A stretch of 8,653 nucleotides of DNA from Acidobacteriaceae bacterium (lineage in GTDB: Bacteria; Acidobacteriota; Terriglobia; Terriglobales; Acidobacteriaceae): positions 1-8,653 of the forward strand of contig JASHUR010000308.1 in the NCBI GenBank assembly GCA_030039895.1, read 5' to 3'. Made by a program: the position numbers and the translations under genes. The first letter of the stretch is position 1, and each line of letters starts with the position of its first letter. Below the pieces are notes generated by a model, which was not told the origin of the DNA, did no database searches, and saw only the letters and a program-made list of their open reading frames with translations. Of the stretch, positions 1 through 6,281 are shown piece by piece.

Positions 1-2501
1 CTCGCACTCGGGAAAAACAGCACCGTCTGGTACGGAGGCTTCACTCGCTTCGGGAAAAACAGGTATGCCGCCATCCGCTCCCCGTTGTATGCCGTGTCAA
101 ACGTCACCTTTACCTCGCGCCAGTCCGCCGTCTGCATCACCACGCCTTCCACCTTCGCGTTCAGCGGAGTCTTCGGATAGGCATACAGCAGTTTGTACGC
201 CTGGAACACCGCATCGCTCACGGGCTTGTACGTTGCAAAGTCCCGCGTTACCCGGTGCACCGTCGCCGCAGCTGCCTCCGGTATCGCTCCCAGGTTGCGC
301 ACGCAGCGGAACCCGTTCGTATCCGAGCGGTCGTAAGGTGACAATGCCTCCGGGCTCGTATACAGATAGCTCGGCGACCGCCACGATCCGCCCAGAATAA
401 AGCGCACATCCCTATCCACCGGATTCGCAATCCACTCGCGCACATTGCCGGCCATGTCATATGTGCCGTACCGTCCCATCCCTTTATATGTACCTACCGC
501 TGCCGCGCCCTTGCTGCTAAGGTTGCTCATCTGCGCTGTGTACTCGGCAATATCAAAATCGGCCACCTCATACCACTGTCCCAGCACCGGCAGCGACTTG
601 CCCGCATACGCCGCATATGCCGCGGCCTCATACCAGCTCACGCCAGCAACAGGAAAGGCCGCTTTCCCTTCGGGGTAATGTCCGCCTGTCCACGTCGACG
701 GTCCGGGGCGTCCCGTGCTGTCGCGGAACAACTCCATCCCCTCGCTCCACGACAGCGTCTTTCCGTCTTTTTCGAACACCGCAGGCCAGTACTTCGGATT
801 CTCATAACCGCCGTGGTCCACAAAATCCTGATACTCGCGGTTCGTCACTTCATACTTGTCGATGTAGTAATTGGGAAATAGATACGGTCCGAGCCAGCCG
901 ATAAAGAACTCGTAGCTTGTCCAGTACCCTCCGCGCACATACACCATTCCTGGCGGAGCTGTCGCATTGCGGCCTAAATCAAAATCAGTCGCCTCCCATG
1001 TTTCGGGCGCCGCCACCATCTTGCCCGCTCCCGCCTTTGCCACCGTCCAGCGGAAATATCCCTTCGGAATCCGAACATCTTTCAGCGGAGTTGCGCCCAG
1101 CTTCATCACCGGCCCATCCGGCGTCAGATAGTCCTGGATCGACACCTGCGCTCCCGCCGGATCGGAAGCCACGCTCACCAGATGCGTATTTTCATTCCAT
1201 AGTTGCCGCAAATGCGCATCGTCCGGCAGATATTTCCTTGCCCGTTTTAACACCCGGAACGCCGCCAGCGGTCTGCGCGCCGCAAGCAGGCCCTCAATCT
1301 GCGGAATTGCATCTTCCTTCGCCCAGGACCGCTCCGCCACGCGATGATACAGCCACCACCCCGCTGCGCCGCCCGCAAGCAGCAACAATAGCAGCGCTGC
1401 CGATAGCGCCTTTAGAAATCGCGTAGAGCGCTGCTCAATTGCGGAAACAGGAACCGTCATCCGAGTCAAAAGCTCTGATAAGTCACGCGTCATTTCTTCC
1501 GCTGTCGCGTACCGCTGTGCAGGATCTTTCTGCATTGCCTTGTTGACAATGCGCTCTGCCTCTTCAGGCGCATCGGGCCGCGCCTGACGCACTGGCATGC
1601 ACCGGTCCGCAACCACCGCGCGCAGCACTGCTACACTGTTCTCTCTCTTAAAAGGCGGACCGCCCGTCAGCAACTCGTAGTACAGCACGCCCAGGCTCCA
1701 CAAGTCGGTACGCTTGTCTACGCTCTTGCCCAGTGCCTGCTCCGGCGACATATACATCGGAGTCCCGATCACTCCTGAAGCCTCTGTAACCGAGCGCGAA
1801 CTGTCTGTGCCTGCAAGCAGCTTCGCCACGCCAAAGTCCAGCACCTTGGCATTGCCCTTCGGCGTAATCATTACGTTTGCCGGCTTCAGGTCTCTATGGA
1901 CCACTCCGTGCTCATGTGCCTCTTCGAGTGCTTCCGCAACTTGCTGAACAATACGCGTCGCCTCGGCCACCGGCATTGGGCCGCTCTTCAGAGCCATCCG
2001 CAGCGACCGCCCCTGCACGCACTCCATCACAATGTAGTCGGTCCCGTCCTGCTCGCCTGCGTCATACAGCGCTGCAATGTGCGCATGATTCAACCGCGCC
2101 AGCGCCAAAGTCTCGCGTCGGAAATGGCTTCGCGCCTTTTCGCTCACCAGCACGCCGGGCGTCAGAATCTTGATCGCAACCACGCGGTCCAGCTTCTCGT
2201 CGTGCGCGCGATACACCATGCCCATCCCGCCCGCGCCCAGTTGTTCCACAATTACATACCGCCCAAGCCGCGCGCCCGGGCCAAACCCTCTGCCCGGTAC
2301 GGCAGCCACAGTCGGCTGCTCCCATGGAGAATCGGAAAGAAATCCGCTCAGCCGGTCATTTTCTTCCAGTAGTTCCTCAACTTGTCGGCGTATCTCCGGG
2401 CGGCCGGCGCAGGTATCGTCCAGAAAGGCAGCGCGGCGCTCGCGCGGCATGTCGAGCGCCTCTCCGAACAACTGCTGCACCATGGCATCTGGACTGTTCA
2501 T
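1..2501 (-). CDS. Membrane Ser/Thr kinase fused to PEGA-like, FGE/SUMF1-like and hydrolase regions (partial, 3' end outside window)
   Basis: Reading the minus strand from the ATG at 2501 gives 833 codons without a stop. Residues 1-60 are a charged helical leader. Residues 80-345 form a Hanks-type kinase: glycine loop near 88-95, K111 in VAIKIL, E130, HRDLKPAN at 202-209 (D204 catalytic), DFG at 222-224, GTPMYMSPE at 246-254 and D266. One membrane helix lies at about 364-386, so the kinase should face the cytoplasm and the rest the periplasm. Residues 440-495 resemble a PEGA domain. Residues 517-736 match the FGE/SUMF1/EgtB-like fold (YYIDKYEVTNREY, GVSWYEAAAYAAYAGKSLP, MAGNVREW, GGSW, GFRC). 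From about 785 the sequence resembles the start of an alpha/beta hydrolase, ending in VLFFPSA at the window edge. A strong GGAGGG Shine-Dalgarno seven bases upstream supports the start. The kinase call is firm; the periplasmic function and the hydrolase are inferred. Confidence 0.9.
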   Translation of the reverse strand, partial: MNSPDAMVQQLFGEALDMPRERRAAFLDDTCAGRPEIRRQVEELLEENDRLSGFLSDSPWEQPTVAAVPGRGFGPGARLGRYVIVEQLGAGGMGMVYRAHDEKLDRVVAIKILTPGVLVSEKARSHFRRETLALARLNHAHIAALYDAGEQDGTDYIVMECVQGRSLRMALKSGPMPVAEATRIVQQVAEALEEAHEHGVVHRDLKPANVMITPKGNAKVLDFGVAKLLAGTDSSRSVTEASGVIGTPMYMSPEQALGKSVDKRTDLWSLGVLYYELLTGGPPFKRENSVAVLRAVVADRCMPVRQARPDAPEEAERIVNKAMQKDPAQRYATAEEMTRDLSELLTRMTVPVSAIEQRSTRFLKALSAALLLLLLAGGAAGWWLYHRVAERSWAKEDAIPQIEGLLAARRPLAAFRVLKRARKYLPDDAHLRQLWNENTHLVSVASDPAGAQVSIQDYLTPDGPVMKLGATPLKDVRIPKGYFRWTVAKAGAGKMVAAPETWEATDFDLGRNATAPPGMVYVRGGYWTSYEFFIGWLGPYLFPNYYIDKYEVTNREYQDFVDHGGYENPKYWPAVFEKDGKTLSWSEGMELFRDSTGRPGPSTWTGGHYPEGKAAFPVAGVSWYEAAAYAAYAGKSLPVLGQWYEVADFDIAEYTAQMSNLSSKGAAAVGTYKGMGRYGTYDMAGNVREWIANPVDRDVRFILGGSWRSPSYLYTSPEALSPYDRSDTNGFRCVRNLGAIPEAAAATVHRVTRDFATYKPVSDAVFQAYKLLYAYPKTPLNAKVEGVVMQTADWREVKVTFDTAYNGERMAAYLFFPKRVKPPYQTVLFFPSA

Positions 2502-2508
2502 CCCGCAG

Positions 2509-2514
2509 CCCTCC
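2509..2514 (-). promoter_or_regulatory. Ribosome binding site of the kinase gene
   Basis: The plus strand reads CCCTCC, which is GGAGGG on the minus strand, seven bases before the ATG at 2501. This near-ideal site fixes the start of the kinase and shows that the divergent spacer is short. Confidence 0.7.
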
Positions 2515-2561
2515 GCTTTTACAACAGAACGAACCGGTTTTCACAGTACTATGCAGTTAGC

Positions 2562-2568
2562 AGGGGGA
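2562..2568 (+). promoter_or_regulatory. Ribosome binding site deciding the sigma factor start
   Basis: AGGGGGA ends three bases before the ATG at 2572; its AGGGG core is five bases away. It lies downstream of the alternative ATG at 2551, so it can serve only the 2572 start. The spacing is on the short side. Confidence 0.5.
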
Positions 2569-2571
2569 AGT

Positions 2572-3162
2572 ATGGAACCCGGCAGCAACGAAATTACGCA
2601 GCTGCTGCATGAGATGCAAGGCGGCGACCACAATGCCGCCGAAAGACTGTTGCCCCTTGTATACAACGAACTGCACCGCCTCGCAAAGGCTTGCATGCGC
2701 CGCGAGCGCCCCGGTCACACACTGCAAACCACCGCCCTCATCAATGAAGCCTATCTGCGCCTTGCCGGAGACGACGTCACCTGGCAGGACCGCGCCCACT
2801 TCATCGGTTTCGCAGCCAACGTCATGCGCCAGGTCCTTGTCGACTACGCCCGCGCGCGCGGTGCGCAACGCCGCGCCGGCCACATGCACCGCGTGGAGAT
2901 GCGCGACGACCTCGCCGTTTCCCCCGAACGTCTGGATGAAGTTGCCTTCGTCGATGAAGCCCTCTCGCGCCTCGCTGCCGCCAACCCCCGCCAGGCCCGC
3001 ATCGTCGAGCTGCGCTATTTCGGCGGCCTTTCCATCGAGCAGATTAGCCAGGTCCTCAACCTCTCGCCCCGCTCCGTCAAGCGCGACTGGTCCCTCGCGC
3101 GTATCTGGCTCTTCCGCGAGCTCAATCCGGACGCCGCGCTCCCTCCAAAAGACCAGAAATAA
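2572..3162 (+). CDS. ECF-like RNA polymerase sigma factor (gmx1/TIGR02999 type), partner of the divergent kinase
   Basis: A 196-residue sigma-70 family protein that would direct RNA polymerase to a specific promoter set. Region 2 covers roughly residues 10-95, with TALINEAYLRL (54-64), WQDRAHFIGFAANVMRQVLV and DYARARGAQRR. Region 4 is C-terminal, with ARIVELRYFGGLSIEQIS, then VLNLSPRSVKRDWSLAR as the helix-turn-helix. This pattern is typical of the gmx1/TIGR02999 group, common in Acidobacteria and Planctomycetes and often next to Ser/Thr kinases. Where classical ECF factors carry an acidic DAED-like motif, this one has Q52-T53-T54-A55. No anti-sigma factor gene is adjacent; the divergent kinase is the likely regulator. 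I chose the ATG at 2572 because AGGGGGA lies just upstream. An in-frame ATG at 2551 would add seven residues but has no visible binding site. The frame stays open far upstream only as a shadow of the kinase gene. Confidence 0.9.
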   Translation: MEPGSNEITQLLHEMQGGDHNAAERLLPLVYNELHRLAKACMRRERPGHTLQTTALINEAYLRLAGDDVTWQDRAHFIGFAANVMRQVLVDYARARGAQRRAGHMHRVEMRDDLAVSPERLDEVAFVDEALSRLAAANPRQARIVELRYFGGLSIEQISQVLNLSPRSVKRDWSLARIWLFRELNPDAALPPKDQK

Positions 3163-3210
3163 TTTTCTTTTTCGTTGCCCCTTTTTCCGGAACATTACGC
3201 ATTCCTCAGT

Positions 3211-3233
3211 GAAGGCGGTTGTAAGACGCCTTC
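3211..3233 (+). promoter_or_regulatory. Hairpin in the leader of the small exported protein gene
   Basis: GAAGGCG at 3211-3217 pairs perfectly with CGCCTTC at 3227-3233 around a nine-base loop. It ends four bases before the GGGAGGA Shine-Dalgarno at 3237-3243. It could affect mRNA stability or ribosome access, or could be a DNA operator. There is no U run after it, so it does not look like a terminator. Confidence 0.35.
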
Positions 3234-3249
3234 CACGGGAGGAACCAAA

Positions 3250-3699
3250 ATGAAATCCAATATTCGCGCATTCGTCGTCACCGCCCTGTTCGCTGCTACT
3301 TCGCTCGTGCCCGCAGTGCATGCCCAGACAGGGACGGTCGTCAAAGTCAACGTACCCTTTGCCTTCGACTGCGGTCCAAGCCACTTTGCGCCCGGAACCT
3401 ACACGCTCAACATGATCCGCATGAACACCATGCTCGTGCGCAGCCCGCATAACGCCGGATTGGTCATGACCGAGTCGGATTACAGCCTGAAACCCAACAA
3501 GACCGGAATCGCCGTCCTCAGGAAATATGGCGACCGTTATTTCTTGGAAGAGCTCTGGCTCCCCGACAGCACCACGCACATCAAGGTGTACGAATCCAAA
3601 TGGGAACGGCGCGCCGCCACGGAACTGGCGAGTGAGGGCCGCAATCCCTCCACCATCGAACTGGCCCTTCTTGACGTATCACAACCCACGGATCGCTGA
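3250..3699 (+). CDS. Small exported protein of an acidobacterial family, function unknown
   Basis: 149 residues. Residues 1-25 are a clear Sec signal peptide: MKSNIR, then a hydrophobic stretch, ending in AVHA before Q26. The mature part begins with VKVNVPFAFDCG (31-42), then HFAPGTYTL (45-53) and RKYGDRYFLEELW (91-103). Small secreted proteins with a KVNVPF-type opening, an 'xxPGxYxx' segment and a C-terminal 'YGDRYFL' stretch are frequent and often multicopy in Acidobacteria; no function is established that I know of. The mature protein looks beta-rich and has one cysteine, C41. The start is supported by GGGAGGA six bases upstream. It lies 87 bp after the sigma factor on the same strand, so it may be co-transcribed with it or be one of its targets; both are inference. 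A strong hairpin follows the stop codon. Confidence 0.8.
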   Translation: MKSNIRAFVVTALFAATSLVPAVHAQTGTVVKVNVPFAFDCGPSHFAPGTYTLNMIRMNTMLVRSPHNAGLVMTESDYSLKPNKTGIAVLRKYGDRYFLEELWLPDSTTHIKVYESKWERRAATELASEGRNPSTIELALLDVSQPTDR

Positions 3700-3706
3700 A
3701 GGGGGC

Positions 3707-3740
3707 CGTCCTGGCGCAGTGGGCAACTGCGCCAGGACAT
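3707..3740 (+). terminator. Strong hairpin after the exported protein gene, probable terminator
   Basis: GTCCTGGCGCAG at 3708-3719 is perfectly complementary to CTGCGCCAGGAC at 3727-3738. The adjacent T3720-A3726 extends this to a 13-bp GC-rich stem with a five-base loop. It begins nine bases after the stop codon. Only scattered Ts follow (ATTAACATTTAT), so it is weak as a classical intrinsic terminator, but it is well placed between convergent genes and may also stabilise the mRNA 3' end. Confidence 0.65.
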
Positions 3741-3789
3741 TAACATTTATGCATCATAGCGACACAATTTACTTCGATAACCGACTACT

Positions 3790-4836
3790 TCAGTTCAAAA
3801 ACATCGTCCTGTACAGCGTGTCCCGCTGCACCGGCTTGAACCCCGCATCGCGAATCACCCTTCGCAGCTCTTCCTCGGTCGTGCAGTTCGAGGTTCCCGC
3901 GGCCTTTACCACGTTCTCCTCCAGCATCACTGATCCAACATCGTTTCCGCCGAACCGCAGTCCCAGTTGCAGAACCTTCAGCCCCTGCGTCACCCAGCTC
4001 GACTGCACATTCTCAATGTTGTCCAGATAAAGACGCGAAATCGCCAGCACCTTCAGGTACTCAACCGCCGTCGCCTCGTCCCATCCGCGCCCGCCCAGCG
4101 CCGTGTTGTGCGGCTGAAAGCTCCACGGAATAAACGCCGTAAATCCGCCCGTCTCCTCCTGCAGCCGCCGCACCTGCTCAAAGTGGTTCACGCGATGCTC
4201 AAACGTCTCGCCCACTCCAAACATCATTGTCGCCGTCGTGCGCATGCCCAGCTGGTGGGCCGTCCGGTGCACCAGCACCCAGTCATCCGTCGAGCACTTC
4301 AGCCGCGCAATCCGGTGCCGCACCTCGTCGTCCAATATCTCCGCGCCGCCGCCCGGAATCGAATCCAGCCCGGCGTCCCGCAGCCGCATGATCGTGTCCC
4401 GCACCGTCAGGTCGCTGTACTCCGCAATCGCCAGAATCTCCGACGCCGAAAAGCAGTGCAGCCATATCTGCGGAAACCGCTGCTTGATCCCCTTCAGCAG
4501 CCGCTCGAACCACTCAATCTTCAAATCCGGATGCAGTCCGCCCTGCATCAGCACGCCCGTGCCGCCCATCTCGATGGTTTCGGCAATCTTCTGGTAGATC
4601 GTCTCAAAGTCCAGAATGTATCCTTCGCTCGCCAGCTTGCCCTTCAGCGGACGGTAAAACGCGCAGAACGTGCAGTACTCCGTGCAGAAGTTCGTGTAAT
4701 TAATGTTGCGGTCGATGATGTACGTCACCACGCCTTCCGGATGCAGCTTCCGCCGCACCGCATCGGCATCCATCCCCAACCCAATCAGATCATCAGAGCG
4801 GAAGTATTCCAGCGCCTGCTCGCGTGATATCGGCAT
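3790..4836 (-). CDS. mqnC: Cyclic dehypoxanthine futalosine synthase (radical SAM, menaquinone biosynthesis)
   Basis: A 348-residue radical SAM enzyme that cyclises dehypoxanthine futalosine in the cytoplasmic futalosine route to menaquinone. The [4Fe-4S] motif is C51-TEY-C55-TF-C58 inside NINYTNFCTEYCTFCAFYR. Other MqnC-type features are VLMQGGLHPDL (95-105), GLDSIPGGGAEIL (156-168), IPWSFQPHNT (236-245), NVQSSWVTQG (276-285) and GSVMLEENVV (301-310). The length is full for the family, and the DRNINYTN and IPWSFQPHNT segments favour MqnC over MqnE or CofG/CofH. The start at 4836 gives the usual N-terminus (ISREQALEYF); the upstream Shine-Dalgarno is weak. The gene is isolated: no other mqn gene is in the window, so the remaining steps must be encoded elsewhere. 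It runs opposite to both flanking plus-strand genes. Confidence 0.95.
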   Translation of the reverse strand: MPISREQALEYFRSDDLIGLGMDADAVRRKLHPEGVVTYIIDRNINYTNFCTEYCTFCAFYRPLKGKLASEGYILDFETIYQKIAETIEMGGTGVLMQGGLHPDLKIEWFERLLKGIKQRFPQIWLHCFSASEILAIAEYSDLTVRDTIMRLRDAGLDSIPGGGAEILDDEVRHRIARLKCSTDDWVLVHRTAHQLGMRTTATMMFGVGETFEHRVNHFEQVRRLQEETGGFTAFIPWSFQPHNTALGGRGWDEATAVEYLKVLAISRLYLDNIENVQSSWVTQGLKVLQLGLRFGGNDVGSVMLEENVVKAAGTSNCTTEEELRRVIRDAGFKPVQRDTLYRTMFLN

Positions 4837-5034
4837 ATCTAAATTCTAGAAGAAATCGCGCGCTGCCGCCTACCGATGAGGAATTAGCCCCTGCCAACTC
4901 GATGAAATCGACCACAAGCGCCCATCAAAATTCGCTCGCCTCAGCCCTCATAGCTCAAAGCAATCTGCATCTTACGTCGCACAGACATTTTTGTAACCAA
5001 ATTTCGATCTGGACTTCAGGGGGCCCGTCCAAAT
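4837..5034. other. Divergent intergenic region between mqnC and the first DUF481 gene
   Basis: These 198 bp must carry the promoters of mqnC (leftward) and the first DUF481 gene (rightward). I see no persuasive -35/-10 pair, riboswitch-like structure or strong inverted repeat. The only clear element is AGGGGG at 5018-5023, eleven bases before the ATG at 5035, a probable Shine-Dalgarno with rather long spacing. Nothing in it looks like a small coding gene. Confidence 0.5.
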
Positions 5035-6243
5035 ATGCAACCAGTTCAAAGACTCCGCCTTATCCTCTCTGCAGCCGTCCTCATTTTCATTCTTCTTCCT
5101 TCCATCGCACGCGCCGCCGCGCCAGCGCCGCAAAAGAAACCCACCGACACTCTCGTCTTCACCAACGGGGACACACTCACCGGCACCTTCGTCCGCGAAG
5201 TCGGCGGCAAGGTCACCTTCCACAGCGACATGCTCGGCGACCTCGATATCCCCTGGAAGAACATCAAGGAGATCCGCACCGGAACCACCCTTGCCGTCAT
5301 CAAGAGCGGCGTCGTCCTCAGGCGCGGCCACATGCCTGCCAATCTGCCCGTCGGAACCCTCGCTGTCAGCAACGGCTTCATCACCGTGCACCCGGCCAAC
5401 CACGCCATGATCCAGCCCATCCCCATCAAGAGCGCAGCGTACATCATCGACGAAGCCTCGCTCCAAAAGCAGATCGTCGGCCGTCCCGGCATCACGCAGG
5501 GCTGGAACGGAGCCGCCACCGTAGGCCTCACTCTCGTCCAGGCCACGCAAAATCAGTACGCCTTCTCCGGCTCTGTCGCGCTCGCCCGCGTCGTTCCCAC
5601 CGTCAACTGGCTTGCGCCGCGCAATCGCACCACCGTTGACTATGCTCAGTCCTACGGCAAAATCACGCAGCCCGCCTACACTGACCCAACCGGCACCTTC
5701 GTTCCTGCCACCTCTACCAAGACCTCCATCTTCCACGCCGATGCCGAACGGGATGAATACCTCTCTCCCCGCATCTACTATCTCGGAACTGTAGCCTTCG
5801 ACCACAACTACAGTCAGAGCCTCGACCTCCAGCAGATCTACGGCGGCGGCATCGGCTACACCATCCTTAAGTCTCCTGTGCAGGAGCTGGACGTAAAGGC
5901 CGTCGTGCAATATGAGCGTCAGGCATTCTTCAGCGCCACGCCGCCTCCGCCGGCCAGCAAAGACCTCATCGCTTCCACATTCGGCGGAACCTACGTCCGC
6001 CACGTCACCAAGGGCATCGTCTTTACGCAGAACCTCGACTACATCCCCGCATGGAACAACCTCCACGCGTACTCCTTCAACGAGAACGACACCCTGGCTC
6101 TGCCCGCATACAAAAATTTCAGCTTCTCGCTCGGCACGCTCGACACCTATCTCAACGACGTCCCGCTCACCTATCCGCCCACCAAGCGCAACTCCTTCCA
6201 GTTCACCGCCGGAGTCACCTACAGCATCAAGTCCAAATATTAA
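5035..6243 (+). CDS. DUF481-family outer-membrane beta-barrel protein, first tandem copy
   Basis: 402 residues. Residues 1-28 are a Sec signal peptide (basic start, hydrophobic core, SIARA-A). Residues 38-90 form a small beta-rich unit (VFTNGDTLTG, REVGGKVTFHS, GDLDIPWKNIKEI) that often precedes the barrel in DUF481-like proteins of Acidobacteria and Planctomycetes. A linker with NHAMIQPIP and AAYIIDE (122-140) leads to the barrel from about W157. The barrel shows alternating strands, the landmark DAERDEY (236-242), FDHNYSQSLDLQQIYGGG (255-272), and a C-terminal aromatic residue (KSKY) as expected for BAM-dependent insertion. DUF481 includes E. coli YdiY, an outer-membrane protein of unclear function; no substrate can be named. 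A second copy with well over half its residues identical by eye follows 263 bp downstream. The start is supported by AGGGGG eleven bases upstream and by the signal peptide. Confidence 0.85.
   Translation: MQPVQRLRLILSAAVLIFILLPSIARAAAPAPQKKPTDTLVFTNGDTLTGTFVREVGGKVTFHSDMLGDLDIPWKNIKEIRTGTTLAVIKSGVVLRRGHMPANLPVGTLAVSNGFITVHPANHAMIQPIPIKSAAYIIDEASLQKQIVGRPGITQGWNGAATVGLTLVQATQNQYAFSGSVALARVVPTVNWLAPRNRTTVDYAQSYGKITQPAYTDPTGTFVPATSTKTSIFHADAERDEYLSPRIYYLGTVAFDHNYSQSLDLQQIYGGGIGYTILKSPVQELDVKAVVQYERQAFFSATPPPPASKDLIASTFGGTYVRHVTKGIVFTQNLDYIPAWNNLHAYSFNENDTLALPAYKNFSFSLGTLDTYLNDVPLTYPPTKRNSFQFTAGVTYSIKSKY
5821..5850 (+). repeat. 30-bp exact direct repeat, copy 1 (inside first DUF481 gene)
   Basis: Codons 263-272 (LDLQQIYGGG) are identical at the DNA level to 7341-7370 in the second copy. 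The match is part of the tandem duplication. The perfect nucleotide identity, with no synonymous change, exceeds that of most of the alignment. Confidence 0.9.
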
Positions 6244-6252
6244 AAACGGTAC

Positions 6253-6281
6253 CCCACACAAGCTTCTGCTGCTTGTGTGGG
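6253..6281 (+). terminator. Hairpin after the first DUF481 gene, possible terminator
   Basis: CCCACACAAGC at 6253-6263 pairs perfectly with GCTTGTGTGGG at 6271-6281 around a seven-base loop. It begins nine bases after the stop codon. No T run follows on the plus strand. The T run is on the other side (TTTTT on the minus strand at 6242-6246), but no minus-strand gene ends here. It most likely marks the 3' end of the first DUF481 transcript. Confidence 0.5.

Larger units (their letters stand above)
2502..2571. promoter_or_regulatory. Divergent promoter region between kinase and sigma factor genes
   Basis: These 70 bp separate two divergent start codons, so they must hold the ribosome binding sites of both genes and, unless transcription starts inside a coding region, both promoters. 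The AT-richer centre contains the 8-bp perfect palindrome AACCGGTT at 2532-2539, a possible operator. I see no convincing -35/-10 pair for the housekeeping sigma factor. Co-regulation or autoregulation of the pair is an inference from the geometry. Confidence 0.45.

Noticed and set aside
304..951. The FGE-like (C-type-lectin-like) domain as the target of a diversity-generating retroelement
   Set aside because: No reverse transcriptase, template repeat or accessory gene is in the window, and the domain is internal rather than at the protein's C-terminus as is usual for such targets.
2170..2571. N-terminal extension of the sigma factor frame back to 2170
   Set aside because: This part lies antisense to the kinase coding region and is Ser/Arg/Pro-rich with no sigma motif. 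The Shine-Dalgarno at 2562-2568 supports the start at 2572.
3147..3173. Intrinsic terminator after the sigma factor gene (AAAAGA with a later TCTTTT)
   Set aside because: The possible stem is only six AT-rich pairs and overlaps the end of the coding region, so it is unlikely to be stable.
3189..3220. GGAAC plus CGGTT as an ECF-type promoter before the exported protein gene
   Set aside because: The spacing between the two elements is 22 bases, too long for a typical ECF promoter of about 16-17, and CGGTT is inside the leader hairpin.
2557..3579. A 340-codon minus-strand open frame opposite the sigma factor and exported protein genes
   Set aside because: It crosses two well-supported plus-strand genes and their spacer, and its product has no recognisable motif. 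It is a mirror of GC-rich coding.
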